This document shows positions 53,340 through 64,000 of a stretch of 64,000 bases of DNA, piece by piece. Both the position numbers and the translations under genes were made by a program. Within the stretch, counting starts at the first letter, position 1. Every line of letters begins with the position of its first letter. The notes beneath the pieces are model-generated. The model had not been told where the DNA came from. It saw only the letters and a list, made by a program, of their open reading frames with translations, and did not search any database. The stretch is from Cupriavidus pauculus (GTDB taxonomy: Bacteria; Pseudomonadota; Gammaproteobacteria; Burkholderiales; Burkholderiaceae), in assembly GCF_003854935.1 (NCBI RefSeq), contig NZ_CP033969.1:3348001-3412000 (forward strand), in the 5' to 3' direction.

Positions 53340-55232
53340 CTATTGTGCGACGGCGGCGCCCGTTTGGACAGCCGCGTCGGCCTCGGACAGGTCCAGCGCG
53401 CTGCCGCCCTCCTCGGCGATGCGGGCGTGGCGTCGGAACAGGCCGAACAACCCGCGACCCATGCTGAAGTCCGCGAACGGGTCGGCCGGTGCCGGCGCGG
53501 CCGGACGGGCCGCGAACGCCTGCTGCGCGGCGGCGTCGCCCACCAGTTCGAGCGTGCCGGCCACCGCATCGACGCGGATGATGTCGCCGTCACGCACGCG
53601 CGCCAGCGGGCCACCGGCCAGCGCCTCGGGGCCGACGTGGATCACAGCCGGCACCTTGCCGGACGCGCCGGACATGCGCCCGTCGGTCACCAGCGCCACC
53701 TTGTGGCCCGCATCCTGGAGCGCGCCCAGCGCCGGCGTCAGCCGATGCAGTTCGGGCATGCCATTGGCATTCGGCCCCTGAAAGCGCACCACGGCCACGA
53801 CGTCGCGGTTCAGCTCGTCGGCCTCGAAGGCGGCCTGCAGCGCCTCTTGCGAGTCGAAGACGCGCGCCGGCGCCTCGACCACGCGGTGTTCGTCGGACAC
53901 GGCCGAGACCTTGATCACGCCGCGTCCGAGGTTGCCGGCCATCAGCCGCAGCCCGCCCTCGGCCGAGAACGGCGCCGACGCGGGCGCCAGCACGGCGGTA
54001 TCGCCGCTCGTGGTGGGCCCGTCGCGCCAGCGCAGCTTGCCGTCGGTCATGACCGGTTCCTCGGTATAGCGGGCCAGCCCGCGCCCGACCACGGTGTTGA
54101 CGTCCTCGTGCAGCAGCCCGGCGTCCAGCAGTTGCCCGATCACGAAGGCCACGCCGCCGGCCGCATGGAAGTGGTTCACATCGGCCGACCCGTTGGGATA
54201 GACCCGGGCCAGCAGCGGCGTCACGGCCGAGAGCTGGTCGAAGTCGTTCCAGTCGATCAGGATGCCGGCCGCCCGCGCCATAGCGACCAGGTGAATCGTA
54301 TGGTTGGTCGACCCGCCCGTGGCCAGCAGGCCCACCATGGCGTTGACGATGGCGCGCTCGTCGACGATCTGCGCCAGCGGCGTGTACTCGCGCCCGCGGG
54401 CGATCAGCGCCAGCGCCCGCTGGGCCGCCGCCGTGGTCAGCGCATCGCGCAGGCCGCTGTCCGGATGCACGAACGCCGCGCCCGGCATGTGTAGGCCCAT
54501 GACTTCCATCAGGAACTGGTTGCTGTTGGCGGTACCGTAGAACGTGCAGGTACCCGCGCCGTGGTAGGCCGCGCATTCGGCCTCCAGCAACGCATCCCGG
54601 CCCACCTGGCCCGTGGCGTAGAGCTGCCGCACGCGCGCCTTTTCCTTGTTCGACAGGCCCGACGCCATGGGGCCTGCCGGCACGAAGACGACCGGCAGGT
54701 GGCCGAACTGGAGCGCGCCCATCAGCAGGCCGGGCACGATCTTGTCGCAGACGCCCAGCATCAGCGCGGCGTCGAACGTGTTGTGCGACAGCGCCACGGC
54801 GGTACCCATGGCGATGGCGTCGCGCGAGAACAGCGACAGCTCCATGCCGGCATTGCCCTGCGTGATGCCGTCGCACATGGCCGGCACCCCGCCCGCCACC
54901 TGCGCCACGGCGCCCACGGCACGGGCGGCCTCGCGGATCACGGCTGGGTAGCGCTCGTAGGGCTGGTGCGCCGACAGCATGTCGTTGTAGGCGGTGACGA
55001 TGCCGAGATTCGGCGCATGCTCGACGCGCAGCTTGAGCTTGTCGTCGGCCGGCAGCGCCGCATAGCCATGGGCAAGGTTGGCGCACGACATGCCGCGCAG
55101 CGGCCCGAGGTCCTGCTGCGCGCGCGTGCAGCGCGCCAGGTAGGCGGCGCGGCTGGTGCGGCTACGTTCGATGATGCGCTGGGTCACGGCCGAGATTTCG
55201 GCGCGGACATTGCCACTGGCGGCTTGGGTCAT
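53340..55232 (-). CDS. edd: 6-phosphogluconate dehydratase (630 aa)
   Basis: Entner-Doudoroff enzyme converting 6-phosphogluconate to KDPG. An IlvD/EDD-fold [4Fe-4S] protein with the cluster cysteines in [30 protein letters not shown] and [27 protein letters not shown]-type C-terminus. The ATG at 55232 is favoured over one at 55274. Two HexR-type operators lie upstream, so expression should rise with sugar acids. No eda gene is in the window. Confidence 0.95.
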   Translation of the reverse strand: MTQAASGNVRAEISAVTQRIIERSRTSRAAYLARCTRAQQDLGPLRGMSCANLAHGYAALPADDKLKLRVEHAPNLGIVTAYNDMLSAHQPYERYPAVIREAARAVGAVAQVAGGVPAMCDGITQGNAGMELSLFSRDAIAMGTAVALSHNTFDAALMLGVCDKIVPGLLMGALQFGHLPVVFVPAGPMASGLSNKEKARVRQLYATGQVGRDALLEAECAAYHGAGTCTFYGTANSNQFLMEVMGLHMPGAAFVHPDSGLRDALTTAAAQRALALIARGREYTPLAQIVDERAIVNAMVGLLATGGSTNHTIHLVAMARAAGILIDWNDFDQLSAVTPLLARVYPNGSADVNHFHAAGGVAFVIGQLLDAGLLHEDVNTVVGRGLARYTEEPVMTDGKLRWRDGPTTSGDTAVLAPASAPFSAEGGLRLMAGNLGRGVIKVSAVSDEHRVVEAPARVFDSQEALQAAFEADELNRDVVAVVRFQGPNANGMPELHRLTPALGALQDAGHKVALVTDGRMSGASGKVPAVIHVGPEALAGGPLARVRDGDIIRVDAVAGTLELVGDAAAQQAFAARPAAPAPADPFADFSMGRGLFGLFRRHARIAEEGGSALDLSEADAAVQTGAAVAQ

Positions 55233-55297
55233 GGCGGAATGGGTCCTCGTGGGGCGATCCGAACGGGCAGTCAATGCAGCCCGGGGCCGTCCGAATC

Positions 55298-55464
55298 TGT
55301 AGATTTTCTACATTATAGCCACGGCCGGGAGGCGCCCGGAAGCCTTGCCTCGGCGGCGAAATGGCGTTATACGCGCAAATTCCAGTGGAATCCGGGTAAA
55401 TCCCGAGGGCGACGTCACGCAACAATGGTTCGATTTCATGATTCAAATGTGTAGAATCTCTACA
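55298..55464. promoter_or_regulatory. Two HexR-type operators between edd and its regulator
   Basis: TGTAGATTTTCTACA (55298-55312) and TGTAGAATCTCTACA (55450-55464) are both TGTAGA-N3-TCTACA dyads, close to the HexR consensus (TGTARTWWWWYTACA). They lie 138 bp apart between divergent edd and the RpiR-type gene, so the regulator probably controls both. The remaining intergenic DNA (55233-55628) shows no ORF of note. Confidence 0.78.
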
Positions 55465-55482
55465 AAATTCAGGGCTGCCACC

Positions 55483-55560
55483 GAAGCCGAAAAGCGAAGC
55501 CGAGAAGCGAAGCCGAGAAGCGAAGCCGAGAAGCGAAGCCGAGAAGCGAAGCCGAGAAGC
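55483..55560 (+). repeat. Six tandem copies of a 13-bp repeat in the regulator leader
   Basis: GAAGCCGAGAAGC occurs six times without gaps (first copy has one A for G), ending 68 bases before the regulator ATG. The unit is not a multiple of three and no ribosome site is included, so it is non-coding. It looks like a variable-number repeat between operator and gene. Confidence 0.9.
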
Positions 55561-55628
55561 TGAAGCTCGAAGCCCGGTACAACCAGAAGCCCGGTACGAC
55601 ACCCACGACCTCCCGTCCGACCCTCACC

Positions 55629-56609
55629 ATGCGCGACAGAATCCTCGCCGTCTACGACACGCTACGCCCGTCCGAACGCCGGCTGGCCGACTATGTGGCC
55701 CGCCACGGCGCCAGCGTCATCCGCCTGACCATGCCGGAACTGGCCGAGCGCGCCGGCGTCTCGCAGCCCACCATCGCCCGCTTCTGCGCCGCGCTGGGCT
55801 ACGACGGCTTCAAGGAATTCAAGCTCCAGTTCGCCCAGAACGTCGGCGGCGGCACGCCGTTCGTCCACCAGGACGTGGAAGCCAGCGACCGCCCGGCCGA
55901 CATCGCCGGCAAGGTGTTCGACCGCACCATCGCCACGCTGATGAGCGTGCGCAACGCGCTGTCCGCCGACCAGATCGAGCACGCAATCCGCCTGCTGGCC
56001 AGCGCCCGGCGCATCGAGTTCTACGGCTGCGGCAACTCCGGCATCGTCGCGCTCGACATCCAGCACAAGTTCTTCCGCCTGGGCATTCCCACCACGGCCT
56101 ACTCCGATTCGCACGTCTTCAGCATGTCCGCCGCCCTGCTCCGGCCCGGCGACGTGGCCGTGCTCGTGTCCAACAGCGGCCGCACCTGGGACATGCTGGC
56201 CGCCGCCACGCTGGCCCGGGGCAGCGGGGCCAGCGTGCTGGCGCTGACCCACAGCGGGTCGCCGCTGGCCCGGCTGGCCGACGTCTGCGTGTTTTCCGAC
56301 GTCGAGGAGGACAGCGAGGTCTACACGCCGATGACCTCGCGCATCTGCCACCTCGTCCTCGGCGACGTGCTGGCCGCCGGCGTGGCGCTGGAACGCGCGG
56401 AGTCTGTCGCCGCCGGCCTGCAGCGCGCCAAGGCCCACCTGCGCGAGCGCCGCATCGCCGGCGCCGACCCGGCCCCGCTGGCCGCGCAGCCCGAGGACAC
56501 CGACACCCCCGCCACCACACGCGCCCCAAGGAAATCCCCCAAGCCAGCATCCAAGGCGTCCCCGGCCCCGTCCGCCCGGCGCGGCAGGACGCCCGCCAAG
56601 GTCGACTAG
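55629..56609 (+). CDS. hexR: MurR/RpiR-family regulator, HexR type (326 aa)
   Basis: Residues 1-75 are an HTH_6 domain (LRPSERRLADYVARHGASVIRLTMPELAERAGVSQPTIARFCAALGYDGFKEFK). Residues 110-250 are a SIS domain (RRIEFYGCGNSGIVALDIQHKFFRLGIP, VLVSNSGRTWDMLAAA) that binds KDPG in HexR. The C-terminal 60 residues are a Pro/Ala/Lys-rich tail not usual for the family. It is divergent from edd and flanked by the two HexR-type dyads, so it is expected to repress both. The symbol is by family and context. Confidence 0.85.
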   Translation: MRDRILAVYDTLRPSERRLADYVARHGASVIRLTMPELAERAGVSQPTIARFCAALGYDGFKEFKLQFAQNVGGGTPFVHQDVEASDRPADIAGKVFDRTIATLMSVRNALSADQIEHAIRLLASARRIEFYGCGNSGIVALDIQHKFFRLGIPTTAYSDSHVFSMSAALLRPGDVAVLVSNSGRTWDMLAAATLARGSGASVLALTHSGSPLARLADVCVFSDVEEDSEVYTPMTSRICHLVLGDVLAAGVALERAESVAAGLQRAKAHLRERRIAGADPAPLAAQPEDTDTPATTRAPRKSPKPASKASPAPSARRGRTPAKVD

Positions 56610-56613
56610 CCCT

Positions 56614-59145
56614 TCAACGCGGCGCCGGCGGCCGGTCGCGCCAGTAGCGGCGGACATGCTGCCGATACGGCACCACCCGCAGCCCGTCGCCATCCGTGAC
56701 GATCGTGACCGCGCCGGTCTCGTCGGTCCGGTACCTTGCGATGCCGGCTCGCCCGTACCGCTGCCAGACGTCCTCGCGCGGATGCCGGTAGCGGTTCGCA
56801 AACCCGAGCTGGAAGACCGCCACCGCCGGCTGGACGGCCCGCAGGAACGCCACATGCGACGACGTGCCGCTGCCATGGTGCGGCACGACCAGCACGTCGG
56901 CCCGCACCTGGGCCGGCGGCGCCCGGGCGATGAACCCCAGCTCCTCGTTCACGCCAATATCGCCCGTCAGCAGCACGCTGCGGTGGGCCGTTGCCACGCG
57001 CAGGACACAGCTTCTGGCGTTGCTCGATAGCGTCGCGCGCGTCAGGTCTTCCGCCGTGGGATGCATCACGTCGAACCGGACGCCGTCCCACACCCACCCT
57101 GCCCCGGCAGCACAAGGTACCCACGGCCGTCCCGGCAGGGTCAGGAGCCGGTGACCGGGCGCAGCGGCGGTCTGGCGCGCGCTGACCGGCACCGCGCGCA
57201 TGACATCGAGCACGCCACCCGCGTGGTCCGCGTCCTCGTGGCTGACCATCAGCATGTCCAGCCGGCGCACGCCGACGGCACGCAGGTACGGCACGACGAC
57301 CTGCGCGCCCGCGCTGGCGCCCGATACGTAGGACGGCCCCGCGTCATAGAGCAGCGCATGCCGGCGCGTTTCGACCAGCACGGCGGTGCCCTGCCCGACA
57401 TCGAGCGCGGTGACCCGCATTTCCCCTTCCGCGATGGCGTCGCGCCCGCCGAGCAACATCGGCAGCATCAGTACCGCACCGGGCCAGCGCGGCAGTGCCC
57501 GGCCACCCGCTTTCGCCCGCAACCGGGGCAGCCGCACCCGGCCCGGTGTCAGCAGCACCACCACACCGGCCAGCGCCAGGCCGGTGACCAGCCACCCCGG
57601 CTGCGCGGCTTCCCATACCGCCCATGACGGCGCCGCCAGCCACGCCAGCCCGTCCACCAGCGATGCCAGCAGCGCGTGGGCCACGCCGAGCAGCATCGTC
57701 GCCACGTCGGCGGGCAGTACGGCGCTGGCCAGCGCCATTGGCGTCACGAACAGGCTGACGACCGGTATTGCCACGGCATTGGCCAGGCACGAGACCACCG
57801 ACACCTGCCCGAACAGCAGCAGCGTCAACGGCACGAGCCCGACGGTCACCGCCCACTGCGCCCGCGCGGCCTCGACCAGTGCCCGGACAATCCGCCGCCA
57901 GCAGCGCGCGACGAACCCGCCGAAGCCCTGGCCGATGACAGGCGCCCCGCCGCCCCGCGCTTCCTGCCCCGCCGCTTCCTGCTCGCCCGCCTCCGGCCGC
58001 CGCGCATGGAAGAAGATCACCGCCACGGCGCCAAACGACAGCCAGAAGCCGGGCGACATCACGGCCCACGGGTCGATGGCCACCGCCACCCCGGCCGCCC
58101 ACGCCAGCACGACCGACACCGGCGGCGCCCGGCCGCTCCATAGCGCGACGGCCGCCACGATCAGCATCGTGACCGTCCGCAGCGCCGGAATCTGCATGCC
58201 GGCCAGCAGGCCATAGCCGAGCGCGGCCAGCACCGTCACCACCAGTCCGGCCTGCTGCGCCGGCCAGCGCAGCGGCAAGGGCCGCCGCAGCACGCCGCCC
58301 AGGCCGAACGACCGTCGCCACAGCCCGCGCGCCACCGCGCCGGCCGCCCCGGCGACCATCGTGATATGCAGGCCCGAAATGCTGACCAGATGCGAGATGC
58401 CGGTGCGCCGGAACACCTCCCAGTCGGCCTGCGCAATGCCGCGCTGGTCGCCGATCACCAGTGCCACCAGCACCGGCCCGTACCGCGCATCGGCCGGCAT
58501 CGCCGCGCGCAGGTGGTCGCGCACGGCCGCCCGCCACGCCGCGACGCGGACCATCCACGGCAGCGCGCCGTCGTCGCCCCCGGCTGGCTGGCCCTCCCGC
58601 ACGTAGCCCGTGGCGTCGATCCCTTCGGCGAGCAGCCAGTACGCGTAGTCGAACCCATGCGGATTGGCCAGCCCGCGCGGCGGCCGCAGCCGCACCGTCA
58701 GCCGGTAGCGCTGCCCCGGCACCAGCCGTTCCGGTGGATCGCGCCACGTCAGCATGACCGACGACACGCCGGCGCGTTGCGCCCGATCGTCGTCCCAGCG
58801 CGCCACGTTGAAGCGGAACCGCGTGCGATGGCCGGCGTCGTCGGGCAGGCCCGCCACCACGCCCTCGGCAACCAGGTCGCGCGCCATCAGGTCCGGCGGC
58901 AGCCAGCGGTCCATGCGCAGCTCCGCGCGCCACGCGGCCCAGCCGAAGGCCGCCAGCGCGGCCAGAGCGATGACCAGTGCCCAGCGCGCATCACGCCAAC
59001 AGGCCGGGCGTCCGCGCACCAGCAGCGCGCCCGCCAGCATGGCCGCCACGGCCCAGCCGATCCACCACGCGCGCGACGCCGGCAGTTCAGCCTGTTGCTG
59101 CAGCAGCCAGCAGCCCGCCACCAACGCCAGCAGCAGCACGCGCAT
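56614..59145 (-). CDS. comEC: ComEC/Rec2 competence DNA channel protein (843 aa)
   Basis: The three parts of ComEC are present: an N-terminal membrane/DUF4131 region (RVLLLALVAGCWLLQ ... FRFNVARWDDDRAQRAG), the competence domain with many spans (GISHLVSISGLHITMVAGAAGAVARGLW) and a C-terminal metallo-beta-lactamase domain (LDVGQGTAVLVETRRHALLYDAG, LMVSHEDADHAGGVLD, VLVVPHHGSGTSSH). It takes up single-stranded DNA in natural transformation. GGAGGG precedes the ATG at 59145. Ends close to the convergent HexR gene. Confidence 0.92.
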   Translation of the reverse strand: MRVLLLALVAGCWLLQQQAELPASRAWWIGWAVAAMLAGALLVRGRPACWRDARWALVIALAALAAFGWAAWRAELRMDRWLPPDLMARDLVAEGVVAGLPDDAGHRTRFRFNVARWDDDRAQRAGVSSVMLTWRDPPERLVPGQRYRLTVRLRPPRGLANPHGFDYAYWLLAEGIDATGYVREGQPAGGDDGALPWMVRVAAWRAAVRDHLRAAMPADARYGPVLVALVIGDQRGIAQADWEVFRRTGISHLVSISGLHITMVAGAAGAVARGLWRRSFGLGGVLRRPLPLRWPAQQAGLVVTVLAALGYGLLAGMQIPALRTVTMLIVAAVALWSGRAPPVSVVLAWAAGVAVAIDPWAVMSPGFWLSFGAVAVIFFHARRPEAGEQEAAGQEARGGGAPVIGQGFGGFVARCWRRIVRALVEAARAQWAVTVGLVPLTLLLFGQVSVVSCLANAVAIPVVSLFVTPMALASAVLPADVATMLLGVAHALLASLVDGLAWLAAPSWAVWEAAQPGWLVTGLALAGVVVLLTPGRVRLPRLRAKAGGRALPRWPGAVLMLPMLLGGRDAIAEGEMRVTALDVGQGTAVLVETRRHALLYDAGPSYVSGASAGAQVVVPYLRAVGVRRLDMLMVSHEDADHAGGVLDVMRAVPVSARQTAAAPGHRLLTLPGRPWVPCAAGAGWVWDGVRFDVMHPTAEDLTRATLSSNARSCVLRVATAHRSVLLTGDIGVNEELGFIARAPPAQVRADVLVVPHHGSGTSSHVAFLRAVQPAVAVFQLGFANRYRHPREDVWQRYGRAGIARYRTDETGAVTIVTDGDGLRVVPYRQHVRRYWRDRPPAPR

Positions 59146-59281
59146 CGAAACCCTCCGACCGGTTGAACAACGGGCGTAGTTGTACCGCGCCGGCACACGG
59201 CAAAACGTGTCCGTCTGCTGCGGCGATGTGTCAACAGGTTAAAACGGAGGGAAAGCGGAGGAAAAAGGAGGAAAGACGCGC

Positions 59282-60109
59282 TCAGCGCGGCGCCATCACG
59301 TCGGCAAAGGCGGCCAGCCGTGGCAGGGCCGCCACGGCGTTGCGCCACATGGCATCGGCCAGTTCGCGCTCGGGCAGGCCGCGCAGGTCGGCCATCACGC
59401 GCGCCACGCCGGCTACCTCGCCGGGCGTGTTGCGCGCCTTGTGCTGCTCGCCGAACTGGTCGTCGGACAGCCACGCCGGGGCGATGTCGGGCGCGTCGGT
59501 TTCCAGCACGATGGCCTCGATCGGCAGTTCGCCCGCCAGCCGGCGGATCTGCCGCGCCCGCGAGAACGTGACGTTGCCGCCAAAGCCGAGCTTCATGCCG
59601 TGCTCGACATAGCGGCGCGCCTGCTCGTGGCTGCCGTTGAACGCGTGGGCAATGCCCTGCCGCACGCCCACCCGCCGCAGCCCCGCGTACACCTGGTCCT
59701 GCGACTTGCGCACGTGCAGCAGCACCGGCAGGTCGAATTCGCGGGCGATCTTGAGCTGCTCGGTGTAGAGCCAGGTCTGGTGCGCGGCGTCCAGGCCGGG
59801 CACGAAGAAATCGAGCCCGATCTCGCCGATGGCGACGAGGCGCGGGTCGTCGATGGCCGCGGCCACGCGGGCGCGCAGCGCATCCAGGTCAGCCTGGCCG
59901 GCGCCGGGCGTGCACAGCGGATGGATGCCCAGCGCGTAGACGCAGTGCGCGTGGCGCTGGGCCAGCCCGCTCACGGCGTCGAAGTTGGCCACCGCCACGG
60001 CCGGCAGCACGATGCCCGAGACGCCCGCCGCCGTGGCGGCCGCGATCACGGCGTCACGGTCGGCGTCGAACTCGGCCGCATCGAGGTGGCAGTGGGTATC
60101 GATCCACAT
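59282..60109 (-). CDS. tatD: TatD-family metal-dependent deoxyribonuclease (275 aa)
   Basis: MWIDTHCHLDAAEFDADRD carries the first metal ligands; EIGLDFFVPG, HVRKSQDQVYAGLRRVG, HAFNGSHEQARRYVEHGMKLGFGGNVTFSRARQIR and ETDAPDIAPAW complete the amidohydrolase-like set. The family has 3'-5' DNase or D-aminoacyl-type activity. Follows lolD by 12 bases and is co-transcribed. Confidence 0.93.
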   Translation of the reverse strand: MWIDTHCHLDAAEFDADRDAVIAAATAAGVSGIVLPAVAVANFDAVSGLAQRHAHCVYALGIHPLCTPGAGQADLDALRARVAAAIDDPRLVAIGEIGLDFFVPGLDAAHQTWLYTEQLKIAREFDLPVLLHVRKSQDQVYAGLRRVGVRQGIAHAFNGSHEQARRYVEHGMKLGFGGNVTFSRARQIRRLAGELPIEAIVLETDAPDIAPAWLSDDQFGEQHKARNTPGEVAGVARVMADLRGLPERELADAMWRNAVAALPRLAAFADVMAPR

Positions 60110-60121
60110 GGGCCGGCCGGG

Positions 60122-62111
<1,990 letters not shown>

Positions 62112-62216
62112 GAGGAGAGTCCTGTTGTTCTGGGAATGCGCCGGGCGGCAGTCTACCCTGTCACGGGTGACGGAAAACTGGCGCCAGCCAGCCGGAAGTT
62201 TACAATCTCGCGAACC

Positions 62217-63344
62217 ATGATGACGCACCTGACCCTGATTGTGCCCTTTTCCGTCCCGCCTGGCGCCGGCGACGACGCCACGGACGACGTCGTCCCCGGC
62301 GCGCTGCTGCGCCAGTTGGAGTTGCCCGCGCTCGGAAAGTTGCTGACGCGCGCCACCCCGGGACCCCGCGAAACGCACGACGACCCGTACCTGCGATCGC
62401 TGCCGCAGGAACGCTGGCTGGCCGCCCGCGCCGGGCTGGACACGGCCCGGGTGCCGACTGCGCCCTTTATGCGGCTGGCCGACCGCGCCGCCGCCGGTCT
62501 GCCGGCCACGCCCGATGCGCCCGATGCCGCCCCGGCCGGCTGGGCCTGCCTGCAGCCGGTGCACATCCATGCCGCGCGCGACCACCTGGTGCTGCTGCAT
62601 CCCGACCAGATCGCCATCCGCCCGAACGAGGCCGACGCGCTGCGCGCCGCCATTGCCGACCTGATGGCCGAGACCGGCATCCCGCTGGAGGCGCCCCACC
62701 CGGCCCGCTGGTACGTGCCGGCCGACGTGTTCGGCGACCTGGAAGCCACCACGCCGGTGCGCGCCACCGGCCGCAATATCGACATCTGGATGCAGGCCGG
62801 CCCGCGCGCCCGCGACTGGCGCCGGCTGCAGAACGAGATCCAGATGACCTGGCACGCCCATCCCGTGAACGCGGCCCGCGAGGACGCCGGCGAGCTGCCG
62901 GTCAACTCGGTCTGGCTCCATGGCGGCGGCCAGGCCGGCACGGTGCGCAAGCTGGCCGACACGGTGCTGACCGACGACCCGTTCATGGCCGGCCTGGCGC
63001 TGGCCGCCGGCAGCCGGACGGGCCCGGCGCCGGCCCGCTTTGCCGCGCTGGACGCCACGGACGGCAGCGCGATGGTGATGCTCGACGGCGCCACGCAGGC
63101 CCATATCGCATCGGACTGGGGCCTGTGGCTGGACCAGATGCACGCGCTCGATGCCGACTGGTTCCAGCCCGTGCTCGACGCGCTGGCCGCCGGCCGGCTC
63201 CAGGCCGTCACGCTGGTGCTGGGCGGGGAAAACCACTTTGCCGAATTCACCGTCACGCGCGCCGACCTGCGCAAGTTCTGGCGCGGCATGGGTGCCCGGG
63301 GCGACTGGCGCGCGCTGCTTTCGAACCTGGCCATGGCCGCCTGA
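62217..63344 (+). CDS. Uncharacterised protein between lolC and recJ (375 aa)
   Basis: The chain begins MMTHLTLIVPFSVPPGAGDDATDDVVPGALLRQLELPALGKLL and contains LQPVHIHAARDHLVLLHPDQIAIRPNEADALRAAIADLM and RDWRRLQNEIQMTWHAHPVNAAREDAGELPVNSVWLHGGGQAG. Homologues in Burkholderiaceae carry the same core and are sometimes labelled phosphoglycerate mutase-like, but I see none of its phosphatase motifs. ATG at 62217 or 62220. Conserved synteny with recJ. Confidence 0.8.
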   Translation: MMTHLTLIVPFSVPPGAGDDATDDVVPGALLRQLELPALGKLLTRATPGPRETHDDPYLRSLPQERWLAARAGLDTARVPTAPFMRLADRAAAGLPATPDAPDAAPAGWACLQPVHIHAARDHLVLLHPDQIAIRPNEADALRAAIADLMAETGIPLEAPHPARWYVPADVFGDLEATTPVRATGRNIDIWMQAGPRARDWRRLQNEIQMTWHAHPVNAAREDAGELPVNSVWLHGGGQAGTVRKLADTVLTDDPFMAGLALAAGSRTGPAPARFAALDATDGSAMVMLDGATQAHIASDWGLWLDQMHALDADWFQPVLDALAAGRLQAVTLVLGGENHFAEFTVTRADLRKFWRGMGARGDWRALLSNLAMAA

Positions 63345-63359
63345 CCGACTTATCCAGAC

Positions 63360-64000
63360 ATGACCCGGATCGCCATTCGCTCCCATTCCCACGAACACGC
63401 CGGCGTGCTGGCCGCGGCCGGCCTGCATCCCACGCTGGCCCGCATCCTGTCGGCGCGCGGCGTGCTGCATCCGTCCGAACTGGCCACCGACCTGCCGGAA
63501 CTGGTGCCGCCGTCGCGGATGAAAGGCATCGGCCACGCGGCCACCTACCTGGCCGACGCCATCGCCGCGGGCCGCAAGCTGCTGATCGTGGCCGACTACG
63601 ACTGCGACGGCGCCACCGCCTGCGCGGTGGGCGTACGCGGCCTGCGCATGCTGGGCGCGCGCGTGGACTACATCGTGCCGAACCGGTTCGAGTACGGCTA
63701 CGGGCTGACGCCCGAGATCGTCGAACTGGCGGCCCGGCAGCAGCCCGACGTGATCGTCACGGTCGACAACGGCATCGCCAGCGTCGACGGCGTGGCGGCC
63801 GCCAATGCGCGCGGCATCGACGTCGTGGTGACCGACCACCACCTGCCCGGCGCGGTGCTGCCCGACGCGGCCGTGATCGTCAACCCGAACCAGCCCGGCT
63901 GCGAGTTCCCGAGCAAGAACCTGGCCGGCGTGGGCGTGATGTTCTACGTGCTGCTGGCGCTGCGCGCCGAGCTGCGCCAGCGCGGCGTCTACACGAAGGA
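63360..64000 (+). CDS. recJ: Single-stranded-DNA exonuclease RecJ, 5' part (213 aa visible)
   Basis: Starts 15 bases after the preceding gene and continues past the window edge. The DHH motifs are visible: ADYDCDGATACAVGVRGLRMLG (about 76-97) and VVVTDHHLPGA (about 157-167), plus PNRFEYGYGLTPEIVELAA. RecJ degrades single strands 5' to 3' in RecF recombination and base-excision repair. Incomplete only because the window ends. Confidence 0.96.
   Translation, partial: MTRIAIRSHSHEHAGVLAAAGLHPTLARILSARGVLHPSELATDLPELVPPSRMKGIGHAATYLADAIAAGRKLLIVADYDCDGATACAVGVRGLRMLGARVDYIVPNRFEYGYGLTPEIVELAARQQPDVIVTVDNGIASVDGVAAANARGIDVVVTDHHLPGAVLPDAAVIVNPNQPGCEFPSKNLAGVGVMFYVLLALRAELRQRGVYTK

Noticed and set aside
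55483-55560. Tandem 13-bp repeats as a CRISPR array
   Set aside because: Units are contiguous without spacers and far too short; no cas genes.
62112-63842. Extension of the lolC frame far upstream
   Set aside because: Open by chance over two rightward genes; the family N-terminus begins at the TTG at 62111.

Overview
The window joins the right-hand part of a temperate prophage (about 1-22,600) to ordinary chromosome (about 22,600-64,000). The chromosomal half is very GC-rich. Its gene content and order (mutS; dapA-bamC; pyrG-kdsA-DUF1330-eno-ftsB; the Anbu/ATP-grasp/alpha-E/transglutaminase cluster; lolC-lolD-tatD; recJ) point to a beta-proteobacterium of the Burkholderiaceae, most like Cupriavidus/Ralstonia. 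This placement rests on protein resemblance read by eye, not on a search.

Prophage, 1-22,600. The late (structural, lysis) genes are not here and presumably lie to the left. A short non-cleavable-type repressor (726-1160, leftward) faces a Cro-like gene (1268-1651). A long rightward early series follows: a DUF1376 replication protein with candidate origin repeats inside its gene, a helper replication gene, nin-like small genes (DUF4406, RuvC-like resolvase, DUF1367, XF1762, DUF1364), a possible late regulator, an outer-membrane-type protein, a repeat-containing C5 cytosine methyltransferase, an ASCH-like protein and several Cys-rich zinc-ribbon proteins. A leftward three-gene accessory operon (DUF4145 plus two membrane proteins, 14906-13337) interrupts the series. 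The recombination genes (putative annealing protein, YqaJ exonuclease), an AlpA-type excisionase and a convergent tyrosine integrase end the element, next to repeats that look like integrase sites just upstream of mutS.

Two regulatory layers stand out. (1) A dispersed operator, consensus near GCTAACRTGTGTGC or the palindrome GCTAACGTGTTAGC, recurs about fifteen times. It overlaps the extended -10 of several promoters that share one architecture (TTGC.. -35, 17-bp spacer, TTTGCTA... -10). (2) At 15,049-16,049 there is a complete phage P1/P7-like C4-icd-ant immunity module. A sigma70 promoter is followed by a 77-nt C4-type antisense RNA whose two recognition segments are complementary to sites both upstream and downstream. 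The downstream site overlaps the Shine-Dalgarno of a small icd-position ORF coupled to a BRO-N antirepressor.

Chromosome, 22,600-64,000. After mutS come a secreted phosphoesterase-like protein, SlyD, a ribosomal oxygenase, an Ala/Pro-rich lipoprotein and the dapA-bamC-MBL operon. Next are housekeeping and general metabolic genes: site-2 protease, YciO, PHP phosphatase, ferredoxin-NADP reductase, acyl-CoA synthetase, gamma carbonic anhydrase, Hsp33, and the pyrG-kdsA-eno-ftsB run. These are followed by the Anbu proteasome-homologue cluster, an Entner-Doudoroff block (gntK, edd) with two HexR-type operators and a 13-bp tandem repeat in front of a divergent RpiR/HexR-type regulator, then comEC, tatD, lolD-lolC, an uncharacterised gene and the start of recJ. 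No rRNA, tRNA, CRISPR array or insertion sequence was recognised.
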